64,000 nucleotides of DNA from Conoideocrella luteorostrata (Eukaryota > Ascomycota > Sordariomycetes > Hypocreales > Clavicipitaceae), in assembly GCA_032433595.1 (NCBI GenBank), contig JASWJB010000029.1, positions 1 through 64,000 on the forward strand, in the 5' to 3' direction. Both the position numbers and the translations under genes were made by a program. The notes beneath the pieces were generated by a model. It was not told the origin of the DNA and did not search any database. It worked only from the letters and a program-made list of their open reading frames with translations. Of the stretch, positions 9,044 through 18,508 are shown one piece after another; within the stretch, counting starts at the first letter, position 1, and each line of letters starts with the position of its first letter.

Positions 9044-10368
9044 AGAAGCAAGAAAGCAAATCACTTGAAGAGTGACGCATTCAACGACATATCATGTCTC
9101 CTCGCGATAATAAGAAATACCCCCGCATGCTTAATCAACGAACAAGCAGTGTAGAAAATGCACTTCGCAGACTATATCGTTCGTGGGATGCTGTTTTGTG
9201 CTACGTCGGCAAGATATACTACAAGCTCAATGGGCGATGAGGGGAACCGAATGCGAGCCCAGTGGTAGAAACTGATATCACCAAATCAAAGAAGGTGAGA
9301 CAAGGTGTAATTCCGTTAGAAACAACGGGTAAGAACCGAAGGACAAAATCGGGCATATTGATGGTGCTGATTGTCACCAGGTTAGCGGTGGCATTGTTCT
9401 TGTATTCTACTTATTCTGACGAGGAATTCAGCTTCCTTTTATGCCGCAATTCTATCTATGCGTTTGTCATCGAACCCGTCATTGAATTCGTCGTCAGCTT
9501 CGTCAGCTTCGTCAGCGTCAGCGTCAGCTTCAACCCACTGCATGGATGGGCTTTGACACTGATGGTGATTGAATCCTGACTTCTCGCCCTGCTAATTCCT
9601 TCTAGAAGTGCCTCATTTCATGCCCACCACGTAGTTTGCTTTTTCCATTCTGCCGTGGCCGCCTAAAGCAACTTTCCGACCTCTCCAACAACTAACACAG
9701 CACCAACTTTGTTTTGGGGACTAGCATTTTTCGAGGCCTTTATGCTTTGGCACACACAAAAGCTGGCTAGATCAAAAACAATGGCCCCCTACATGGCCCG
9801 CTAGCTATCGTTGTTACTCCGCGGAGTACTCACAAAATGTGGGCTGTAGTGGCACGACGCCAAACCGTTAAGCCTGAACTGTCCCGCGACAAGATCCGAC
9901 CGACAAATGCGCACGAGCACACTCCGCGTTTCTCGCGGTTCTTCCATGATGCAACATACAACAACCAGACCGTGAAAGAAGGTGAACCAGAGCGCGCGTA
10001 ACATACCGTCCCGCAAGTCTTCCGGCGTTGAAGAAAACGTAGCAAATAGTTCTATGGGCCTAACGCATGGTTGCTGTCTTTGCAAAACTGCTCAGGGACA
10101 GAAAGCCAAAAGCACACCGGACGCAGCGAAGATAAAGCTGGGTCTGACCGGCCAATGAAAGGGTCTACAGAGCGCACAGTGACGTATTGCATAACTAGCT
10201 AACCCTCCCTCTTCGTCATCACAATCGCAGACCTGTTGTGTTGCCCTTAACATTGCGACCGCCAGCGCCGTGGCTCTTGGTTGAAAGTAACGGTGCGGAG
10301 TATGCTAACAAGTATTAGAGGGGTCTGGGGTTGTAATGGCCGTCATGGATACGTCATCCTCGGAAGGA
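9044..10368. other. Gene-free region with a short GTCAGC/TTCGTCAGC microsatellite
   Basis: A repeat of TTCGTCAGC/GTCAGC units lies at about 9,489-9,530. Open frames on the minus strand around 9,801-10,085 have no motif and look accidental. Confidence 0.5.
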
Positions 10369-10446
10369 GCTCCAGGAATCGTCGTCCTGTACTATTGGCC
10401 GAAGCTCCAGGAATCGTCGTCCTGCATTATTGGCCGAAGCTCCAGG
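10369..10446. repeat. Tandem repeat, 35-bp unit x 2.2
   Basis: GCTCCAGGAATCGTCGTCCT begins at 10,369 and 10,404, and the first bases of a third unit at 10,439. Each unit ends TATTGGCCGAA. Confidence 0.88.
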
Positions 10447-10714
10447 TCACCGGGCCAACAACGCCAGGCCGGCGATAAGCGCAAATCGCAATATCGACCG
10501 CTGTCCCTGCGCTGCGAGATTTAAAAAAAAAAAAAACCTACGTTGTTGAAGAGGTCAAAGCCATGTATTCTGATGATGCTGACGATGCTTATGATGACTG
10601 TTTTGAGTTCTGACCCTTCCAATTCCTTCAAAAATGCCTCCTTCTGTATCCTTCACGATACTTACTTTTTTCTCCCTCCCGTAGCTGCCTGATATCCGAC
10701 CTATGCAATAGCTC

Positions 10715-11278
10715 TTATCCAAAGGCTCGCCTCTGCTGCTTCGAACTTTGATCAGGCTCATCGAATGAGACCCGTTTCTTAGGGCGTTGGTGGCAATAAC
10801 CCTCCGTATTTGTTCCCTGGGATGGCATATCACAATTTAGTATGATATTCCGGGCCCGAATCGCCTCTGGTGACATATACCATGGAATTGGTTGGTTGTT
10901 TTCCCTCGGAGTATCGCTATGGTAAGTCCCATGATTTTGGCTCGCGACAGTTGTATTTGCCGCTCGTAATGCCGTCGGTTGTATTCTCTCCGAATCATTG
11001 GTATTTCGTGGAGGTGTAGCCACAAACAATTCCGCTTTGCGGTGTGCGCTGTCAAGCGGAGTAAGCAGGCATATGTCCTCGCTTTCTGAGCGCCACTCTG
11101 TCTCTTCCATTGGCAATATGTTCCAAAATATTGTGCTAGAGGTGCTGGAGGCTTCAGGGGACGTCGATACCCGAGACTCATTACCTATCAAAGCGGCAAC
11201 ACTCTCAGTAGTGCTCGAGCTCGATATTTTCGACGATGAGGAGGGTTCGGAAGCTGCCATGATGTTCAAAGCCCTCAC
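10715..11278 (-). CDS. Hypothetical Ser-rich protein with RVSF motif
   Basis: Minus frame of 187 codons; the first ATG is at 11,278 and a second at 11,257 (MAASEPSSSSKISSSS). The N-terminal 55 residues are Ser/Thr-rich and predicted disordered. The middle has PWYMSPEAIRARNIILNCD. The C-terminus is basic: RPKKRVSFDEPDQSSKQQRR. KKRVSF fits the RVxF docking motif for protein phosphatase 1, a pattern match only. The end may be an exon boundary, since an open frame continues in another phase from 10,833 to 10,555. No transmembrane segment or signal peptide. I do not recognise the family. Confidence 0.45.
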   Translation of the reverse strand: MRALNIMAASEPSSSSKISSSSTTESVAALIGNESRVSTSPEASSTSSTIFWNILPMEETEWRSESEDICLLTPLDSAHRKAELFVATPPRNTNDSERIQPTALRAANTTVASQNHGTYHSDTPRENNQPIPWYMSPEAIRARNIILNCDMPSQGTNTEGYCHQRPKKRVSFDEPDQSSKQQRRAFG

Positions 11279-12111
11279 TTGACAATCTCTGATTTTGTTA
11301 TGGCTGGTGTGCGGAAATTTAGAGCAGATGCCAATGGTAAAAATTGAGGTACTTGCTTGTTGCCCTTGCTATGTATGAAGTGACACAGGACGGAGCACAC
11401 TAGACAGCGATCGAGTGTCAAAGACTTTTTCAGGTCTTAAAAATGCCTTCGACGGGGAAGTGAGATTTAAGTTCAACATTTACTAGCACTTTAACGATGG
11501 TTACTTTGCAAGTTTGCCCGGCAGCATACACGTGGTGAGTACCCATGTACTGACAGGGCACGATGGCGTAACGAACCATAGTGAGTGGCAGCTTGCCACC
11601 GGAGGTAGCTCTGAGTCTGGGCAATGCCTTAACTAGTGCCTGCCTGATTAACCACCTACACACGATGCTTTGTGGCCCAGATTTATGATTTGGTTTGGCC
11701 AACGGGACTATTGGTAGATTTTATTTCAATTGATTGATAGAACACGCTTTCACTTCTGTTTAATTACTTCGCATCTGGTGGCCTCTCCAATGCACCTAAC
11801 CACCCGACTACGCTCAAACAAGGGATTCGGGTGGAACTGGTTGGCACCCTGAGCATGTACTCGTCCGAACTAGCAAACTCACTAGTTCGATGCCCCGTTC
11901 GAGTGCTCCATAAATCTACGCGTTACGGTGCGGATCGTCTTGATGCTCACTTATCTTACGGAATAGATCAATGCCAAGAATAAGCCCGCTGAATCTTGAT
12001 TGGATGTCACAGACGGAAGAGGTTCCGGCGGATTCGGTTGGTCAACTTGCTTGTCGGTCCCACAACATGTTATCCCTTTCTACCTTCGAAAAGGTGCCAA
12101 AATAATATGCA
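11279..12111. other. Gene-free region
   Basis: A 90-codon minus frame at 11,430-11,702 has no recognisable motif and I do not call it. No repeats were noticed apart from the MITE that follows. Confidence 0.4.
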
Positions 12112-12355
12112 TCCCTTTGAGTGCGCGAAGGTGCAGTGGAGCAGGCGGACCCATTATGCGGCCAATCAAGACAAGTCGCTATTAAGGCTACATCTGTTTA
12201 CCAGCACATCTCACTGTAATACAAGTACCAGCAGTTTCCTTGTGTACAGATAGCTACATTGCGTACGTCGCGTTGCGAGCAGCAAGTGAGGTACCGCGCT
12301 CGTACCTGCGTTGTGGTGGGTCTGCCTGTCTCCACTGGACCTTCGCGCACTCACA
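12112..12355. mobile_element. MITE copy 2 (diverged), ~244 bp
   Basis: Left end TCCCTTTGAGTGCGCGAAGG at 12,112 and right end CCTTCGCGCACTCAC near 12,353 are imperfect inverted repeats. The interior matches 6,651-6,898, including CAGCAAGTGAGGTACCGCGC and the GTACCAGCA motif. The outermost right bases are lost and the TA duplication is not preserved. Same orientation as the first copy. Confidence 0.85.
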
Positions 12356-12833
12356 GTTCGCCACAGGCTGAGTTAGCTGCCATATCGGAGAGACCACTCC
12401 ACGCAGGTATTGCACTCTAGTACATGGATGACATGATACAGCCAACAAGCGAAGGGTAGCTGCGCCAAAAAGAACAGCGTTACTTCATCTGGAAAGTATG
12501 AGGTCATATAGCCAACTTTTTGCTTGACATTCGATTCTGCAGTGAGCACAAACGATTTTTGCACCTGTGTATTGGTCGGGTCGGGGCCCACCGTTTTTGA
12601 GCTCTGCATCAGACAACCATTTTGCCAGCCCGCTGTCAACCATTCTGAGGCAACACTAAAAGCTCGAGGCCCCCCAATCAATTATATTGTTATTCAGAGT
12701 GCCTACAACGTACAAATCGGATATTCCCTTTCCCCGGCACCCCAACTAACACTGTCCAAAGAAATAGCGCTATTATATAGTCTACAGAGAGCGTTCCGAT
12801 TTCGTGGCCTAGCTATCTCCATTATAGTGTCCA
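12356..12833. other. Gene-free region
   Basis: A minus frame at 12,373-12,681 (102 codons) lacks motifs. No repeat recognised. Confidence 0.4.
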
Positions 12834-12965
12834 TGTAGGAAGCACAGAGGCTTCTGGTATTAATACCACTAGGGTCTTGAGCGAAGCAATCGGTAAAACA
12901 AAGTATTCAATTTGTCTGATGTCCGGCTAAGAAAGAAGAAGAAGAAGAAGAATGCCCTCGCAGTA
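12834..12965 (-). mobile_element. Truncated LTR, family A, inverted
   Basis: TGTAGGAAGCACAGAGGCTT followed by CTGGTATTAATACCAC is the reverse complement of the 3' part of the family A copy at 38,253-38,469 (CTTCCTACA end and GGTATTAATACCAG). Homology fades near 12,965, so the 5' half is missing. An AAG trinucleotide run lies inside. Confidence 0.8.
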
Positions 12966-13225
12966 TTGAAGCTAATGAGTGTCCTGAATCCATCCCTTTC
13001 GGCGGAATGATGTGCTAGCTACGCTGCAACTATTAGTCCAGAGCTAGCAAAGGAAGGGCAGGGCGTGGTCGTGCAAAGTTCAAGGTGTCCGCTGGTAACC
13101 AGAGACGGTAGATGTCTCTAACTAAAAATCGACAAATCCTTCGTTTCTTGACTATAAAAACCGATGGAAGACGCTTTCTCGTGTGACCGCTTCTATGGCT
13201 GAGAAATCTACATGCAACAAAGCCT

Positions 13226-13457
13226 AGATTCCAAGGAATATAGGCCTAGGGGCCACTAAATTTAAGGAAAGGTTCCGGCTGCTGAAGGACTATACAGGAG
13301 GATTATAGTGCTTTTCAGAAAAGGCATCAACACACATTATCGTCACAAGTCATCACTTCCAGGGCTCTTCAATTCAATTCATTCGTATTCTAATCCATCT
13401 ATTCCTGCCGATTGCCACTGTTGCAAATTGCTCCCTTCCACCTTTGTAAACGCAACA
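13226..13457 (-). mobile_element. Truncated LTR, family B, inverted
   Basis: The right end GCCACTGTTGCAAATTGCTC ... AACGCAACA (to 13,457) is the reverse complement of the 5' end of family B. Homology runs left to about CCAAGGAATATAGGCCTAGG (13,226) and then stops, so the 3' third of the LTR is missing. The open frame of the next gene begins inside this LTR. Confidence 0.82.
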
Positions 13458-13475
13458 CATGTACGAAGTCACACT

Positions 13476-14300
13476 ATGAGCTCTAGGTCTTGCCCTCTTG
13501 GATCCTCAGACGTCTTAGAACAAACACAAGCAGACGCAGCGGCAATGGCATCGGCAACGGCAGAAGCAGATGTAGTAGCGGCAGACGCAGAGACAGCAGA
13601 GACAGGGGCAGGGGTGGAAGCAATAGAGGCAGAGGCAGAGGCAGCAGCGGCAGAAGTAGAGACAGAGGTGGCGCCAGGGCCAGGGCCACTGGTACCGGCT
13701 GTGGCACAGCTAGTAGTAGTACCAGAGATTGGCGCAGCAGCGGCACAGACAATGTCAACTAAAGAGACAGCAGAAGCAGTTCGACATGATAATCCACGAG
13801 CTATCTATAAGAGGTTTATTGCAGCAAGAGGAGCTTGGTACAAGGTACAGCCTCACGGCAGTAAAAAGACCAACCAGCAATATCGGAAAGCGATGGGTCT
13901 ACTTTTATAATATAGCAAAGCTGACTATGACTGGTGCCTTAATTGGAAACAAATGAATAAGTGCTGTGTGGATGCAACAGGCTCACGAGTCTGGGATAGG
14001 GAGAAATTAATGGCATATCTTGACTGGGACAAGTCAGAGAATGACCGCCTTGACGCTCAGATTGCTGATGAGGTAGCTGCACAGCCCTCTTCGAACAGAA
14101 GAGAGCTGCGTGAGATATGGAGAGCGCGCGAGATAGACGTACAGCAGCAGGAAGCATTCTACTTAACTGCTGAAGATAAGACGCTGAACACTTGGGGAAT
14201 TGGCCTTCGAGCTGGCCTGCATGAAGCGACGAGATCGGCTAGAACTGAACGGTACAACTTATGGGGCTTAAGGTGCATGCAACGAATGGGCGAACTGTAA
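13476..14300 (+). pseudogene. Conserved-looking hypothetical gene broken by one TAA
   Basis: The frame can be read from an ATG at 13,308, inside the LTR, but the ATG at 13,476 (MSSRSCPLGSSDV) is the sensible start. Residues ~12-95 are an Ala/Glu/Gly-rich low-complexity tract from a GCAGAG-type repeat. Then AIYKRFIAARGAWYKVQPHG, SKKTNQQYRKAMGLLL and TAA at 13,908-13,910. The same frame continues YSKADYDWCLNWKQMNKCCV, SRVWDREKLMAYLDWDKSEN, ADEVAAQPSSNRRELREIWR, ending GEL at 14,297. The two halves read as one protein of about 275 residues. The stop is a single nonsense event, or read-through. I do not know the function; the charged helical sequence suggests a nuclear or transposon-derived protein, which is a guess. 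Confidence 0.6.
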
Positions 14301-14349
14301 ATATACTACCAGCCAGGCCCTCTAGGGACATCCCTCCGGGCGAAATAAC

Positions 14350-14376
14350 CATCCTGTCCTGTCCTGTCCTGTCCTT
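14350..14376. repeat. (TCCTG)n microsatellite
   Basis: Five consecutive TCCTG units. Confidence 0.95.
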
Positions 14377-14595
14377 TCTTGCCATTACCAATCCTCCTAG
14401 TAATAAAGTGGCCTCGGAGTAAGTCATGACCAATCAAAGGCTAGGTTGTCCTGTGGACTAGAATCCGTGGCAACCCCCGCAATTCGAGAGACCAACATTC
14501 ATTTCCCCGCTTGAATAATGTGGCATCATAAACCGCTGACTGGTGGAAGTGATCATTGATCTCTTGGAGTAAAATATAGCGATATTGCTTCAATC

Positions 14596-17012
14596 ATGAG
14601 CTATGACGCGAGCGCCTCGGATTCTAGGCACCGACCGCTACGGCCATTACTTCCCGCAACCGCTCTTCCTAAACGCGACGATCTTCCACTCCAACTTACT
14701 CGCAGAAGATACACGCCAGCCGCGTGCGGGGCTTGTCGAGCGCGAAAGATAAGAGTGAGCTGCTTATTTTCGCCATGAGATGTCCAGGATCGCTGATACT
14801 ATGTTATTTTAATAACAGTGCGATGGCAGACGTCCGCAATGCCAGGCCTGTCTCGCTCGCGGCTCCACATGCGCATATGCCACAGCAGTAGCAGGCGAGA
14901 CCCATGGCCGGGCTCTCAAGCGAAAGTATGCGGATCTGCGCGAGCAGCAATCGACCTTTGAGCAGGTCTATGAGGCCCTACAGACGCGGTCACAATCTGA
15001 AGCGGACGAGGTGTATAGCCGAATTCGGAGAGGTACCAGTCCTGAATCCATCCTCCGCCACATCAAGGAAGGTGATCTCCTGCTGCAGTTAGCACTAAGG
15101 CCCGAGACACGATATCGATATGAATTTCCGTTTATTAAAGAGATGCCGGCGTTCTTGCAGAGTGCGGATAACGCATATCTCAACTCGTTGGTGTATGAAT
15201 GGACACGTATAGATGCCCAAGCTCATCAGGTTTCAGCTGGTGGTGCCGGAGAAAACGAAACTCCCTACCTCAGGCCATACCACGCAGCGGAGCTCTGGGA
15301 CGCCCGGATCGATGCGATAAAACCATCGCATTGGACTACAGTAAGTACTGATGATACACTAATGCGAAAGCTCCTCACTGCGTACTTTCTCTATGGGTCG
15401 CAGTTTTTCATCTGCTTCCAAAAGGATTACTTTCTCGAGGATATGGCATCAAACCGCCGTCGTTTCTGCTCTTCTTTACTTGTAAACGCGGTACTCGCGG
15501 TTGGATATGTGTGTCTCCCGAAAAAAACCGGAAAATAAATGAGTTATTGCTAACTTGTAGAGCAAGAGCTGCTATCAGAGGGCTACAAAACGATATGAGC
15601 ATTGGAATCCACGCCATCTGGGATACCAGTTCCTCGCTGAAGCCAAGCGGTTATGGGAACTAGAAATAGGAAGAAGCAGACTAACCACAATACATGCTGG
15701 CTTAGTCATTACGCTCATGCACAATATGAGCTGCATGGACAAGGTTGGCTGGACGTATACTCTTCAGGCAATTACTATAGCACACAACCTACGGCTATTC
15801 GATTCTTCTATGAGGGTCAAAAACAGTAAAGAACGTAGGGCGCGCGATTTCACTGCATGGGCCCTATTTAATTACCAGTGGTATGTCTTACCCTCTCATT
15901 TTTTTCTATGTTGTAAATTACTAACAATAAAGCCTTCATTGCTATGTTATGTTTGATGAGACGGTGATTAAGAATCCACCAAATATTACTCTACCTGATC
16001 CATCCGTGGACCCCGATTGGTATGGACAGATCTGGGTAAAGTACCCATTAAGCCCCAGGCCAGTTTCAACACACTTTGAACACCTCTTTAAAGCCTGCGC
16101 CGATATTCGGATTATAATGAACGACATTTGTCTCCAATGTTTCAGAAAGCCAGCATCATCACGTAAAGTCACCTTGGAGCAGGCGTTACAGTTTCGCACC
16201 CGGCTTAAAAATTGGCAAAAAGATTTGCCCGGCCCCCTTACTCCTGAAAGGATCGTATATCCAAGCCACTTCATACTTCAGTAGGTCTACTTTAGTTTCA
16301 TGTCTACCCGACATAAAGGGGCTACACCGTCTGTTCTGTAATCCCAAGCATATTATTCGAGAGTCAGCGCAGTGTCGTCTTCTATTCGCAATCTGATAAT
16401 ATGTCCTACCATATTTCAGTCTAGCAGAATATTCTTAGTATGAATTATCAGACTGTTCTACTCAATCTTCACGAACCATCCCAGGCAGACGACTCATTTG
16501 ATCATGGTCACATCGCAAGGGCTTTCGCCGGCGAAGCAAACGCCCACCTGGAGACACTGATTCGCTTGTACTTTCTCCGACACGGCTTCGAGTCTTTCGA
16601 CCCATTTCTGATACATCCTCTTAATGTTCTTGGTTTCAGCACTATAAATAAAATCAATGCAAATCCAGCGTCTTTAGATATCAACACAACCCGCTCTACA
16701 ATTGTCCTCGCAGCGAAAGGAATGTACGACCAGGGGCAATGTCACTATATTGGACAGGTGACATTGCGGTTCATAAAAAGCAGCATGCGACCTGAAGAGA
16801 CACAGCTGCTTGGCCGGTTTGCCGCTTCAGGGGACATTGATGAGGACGAGATCCCTGAACGCCACATGCATGAAATTCAGGCACGCTGGGCGCCAAGTAT
16901 AATCAGAGTTATGGATGATCCAGAGGCACAGAGATTGAGTAATTTGGTTCAGCAGTACATTGACATGCATTTAGACTCGGAGACCGACCAAACTAGCGAT
17001 AGTTCGCCCTAA
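14596..17012 (+). CDS. NirA-like Zn2Cys6 transcription factor, five exons
   Basis: Exons 14,596-14,754, 14,819-15,508, 15,561-15,880, 15,933-16,280 and 16,439-17,012 splice to 2,091 nt (696 aa) without a stop. The first intron (64 bp) splits the zinc cluster C44-GA-C47-RARKIR-C54-DGRRPQ-C61-QA-C64-LARGST-C71. Introns 2 and 3 are 52 bp with clear CTAAC branch sites; intron 4 (158 bp) is less certain. After the cluster come KRKYADLREQQSTFEQVYEA (coiled coil), GDLLLQLALRPETRYRYEFP, RPYHAAELWDARIDAIKPSHW, KDYFLEDMASNRRRFCSSLL and LGYQFLAEAKRLWELE. This order is characteristic of the NirA (nitrogen-assimilation regulator)-like C6 family in ascomycetes, many members of which are paralogues of unknown target. 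It acts in the nucleus. No cluster genes flank it directly, so its target is unknown. Confidence 0.88.
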
Positions 17013-17616
17013 ATGACCTAATCAAATCCTCATAAATGGTTTACTATTGGAATAGGGGTACCCTAGAGTTATGCAGAGAAGCAGAGAACGCGAAAAAACA
17101 AACAGCGGAAATGATATAAATCTTTAGTTGCTCAAGTTAGTGCAAATATTTCATAGGCTCAGATATTTCAGAAATCCAAAGCTGAACAACCAATTTGTAG
17201 CTAATGACGACTTTATATCCAGCCAGCAAATTTCAGCAAAAACGCCGCTTGGCATGCATTTGTTAGAATTGATAGGAGACGCTCAAATTTGTTGCATTCA
17301 TGGGACGAGCTGTGTTACTCTGATGATGGAGGAAGAATTCCTAGTCTAACGGCCCTGTCTAAATCCCCTTATAAATACCCCTACAATCTAAGACGCCCTA
17401 GTCTAAGATTCCTGCCTTGAGCCTAGAGGCCGCGTAACCTTTCTCACACAGCCCGTGTATCGCTACATTAGCTCCACACACACCCTTAGATAGGCTATAT
17501 CGTGGATTATCTATAGCTTTAATTTTGAGGATATTAATTATTAACATAGAATACTTAGGGCCTTTATTATGCTTTACAATTTTGTTTTCTTTTCAGTTCT
17601 TGTCCCTTATAGACTT
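17013..17616. other. 3' flank, AT-richer, no gene
   Basis: Short frames only, such as 17,128-17,349, with no motif. Confidence 0.5.
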
Positions 17617-17932
17617 TGTTGTGTTATGTGCCTTTATATAGGTGTAAGGAGCAATTTGCAACAGTGGCAATTGGCAAGAATAGATGGATTTGAACACAAA
17701 TGAATTAAATTGTTGAGAGTGATGACTTCTGATGATGATTATTGATGATGATCCCTCTTCTGAAGAGCACTGTAATCATCCTATATAGTCCTTCAGCAAC
17801 CGGAATATTGGATCGTGTTTTAGTGGCCCCGGCCTACATTTGGCGGGATCTTGCCACCTACTTCCACTATCGTACGATTCTAGCTAATGCGAGGCTCCGG
17901 TCATTTCCGAAGGAGCCACTCTAATCTCAACA
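17617..17932 (+). mobile_element. LTR, family B, copy 2
   Basis: Starts TGTTGTGTTATGTGCC and ends TAATCTCAACA. It shares CACTATCGTACGATTCTAGC and TTTGCAACAGTGGCAATTGG with the other copies. Flanks are GACTT and GACAA, so the target duplication is only partly recognisable. More diverged than copy 3. Confidence 0.85.
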
Positions 17933-18089
17933 GACAAAGGGCTATAGAGCAGAGAAGAATTGCCGTTCTCTTTTATCCCATGCTGGCTATTTGATACAGA
18001 CCTGACGTATGTTTTATTGTACATCTTGACCGTAGTAGCCCAAACATTGGACAAGAGGTCAATTGTTTCAGAATGCGGAAGGGCTGGAC

Positions 18090-18437
18090 TTAACGTGCAT
18101 GTAGTGGCCATGACTTGGAGATATCATTACAGATATAATCAACGACTAGATGACGAAGCTCCGGAGGAAGCGGGCAGAATGTTGATACAACATTGACAAG
18201 AGTCTCACGTAGACATTGCGCTTCAACCAACGACGTATATGGAAAGGGGTCAAAGTCGTATTTATGAACAGCCGAAAGCCATGTGGAAGTACCACCACAT
18301 CTTACCTCATAGCAATCTTGGTGGAAGCCTGTTAGGATGCCGAGCGAATGTTCGCAAGTCCGTGAGCATGGGTAGTGTGTAATTGCGATTTTCCAGCCAC
18401 CAAGATCTACTCTGTGACTTGACCTACCTTTCTCCAA
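18090..18437 (-). CDS. Hypothetical Cys/His-rich small protein or exon
   Basis: Minus frame with GGWKIAITHYPCSRTCEHSL, GILTGFHQDCYEVRCGG and PLPPELRHLVVDYICNDI. The spacing of Cys and His in the first part could bind a metal, and the LPPEL..LV.DYI segment resembles an F-box-type opening, but the order is unusual for an F-box protein. The first codons MEKGRSS lie at an AG/GTAGGT splice-like site, so the true start could be further upstream and antisense to the next gene. No homologue recalled. Confidence 0.35.
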   Translation of the reverse strand: MEKGRSSHRVDLGGWKIAITHYPCSRTCEHSLGILTGFHQDCYEVRCGGTSTWLSAVHKYDFDPFPYTSLVEAQCLRETLVNVVSTFCPLPPELRHLVVDYICNDISKSWPLHAR

Positions 18438-18508
18438 ACAGAACAGAGTCCAAGAAAGGTCTGCTGGCGAACAAACTTGGCCTTAAGATCAGCCACTCCT
18501 CTACTCTA

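Noticed and set aside
13483..13758. Leu/Pro-rich minus-strand frame
   Set aside because: Antisense shadow of the GCAGAG repeat; composition explained by the repeat.
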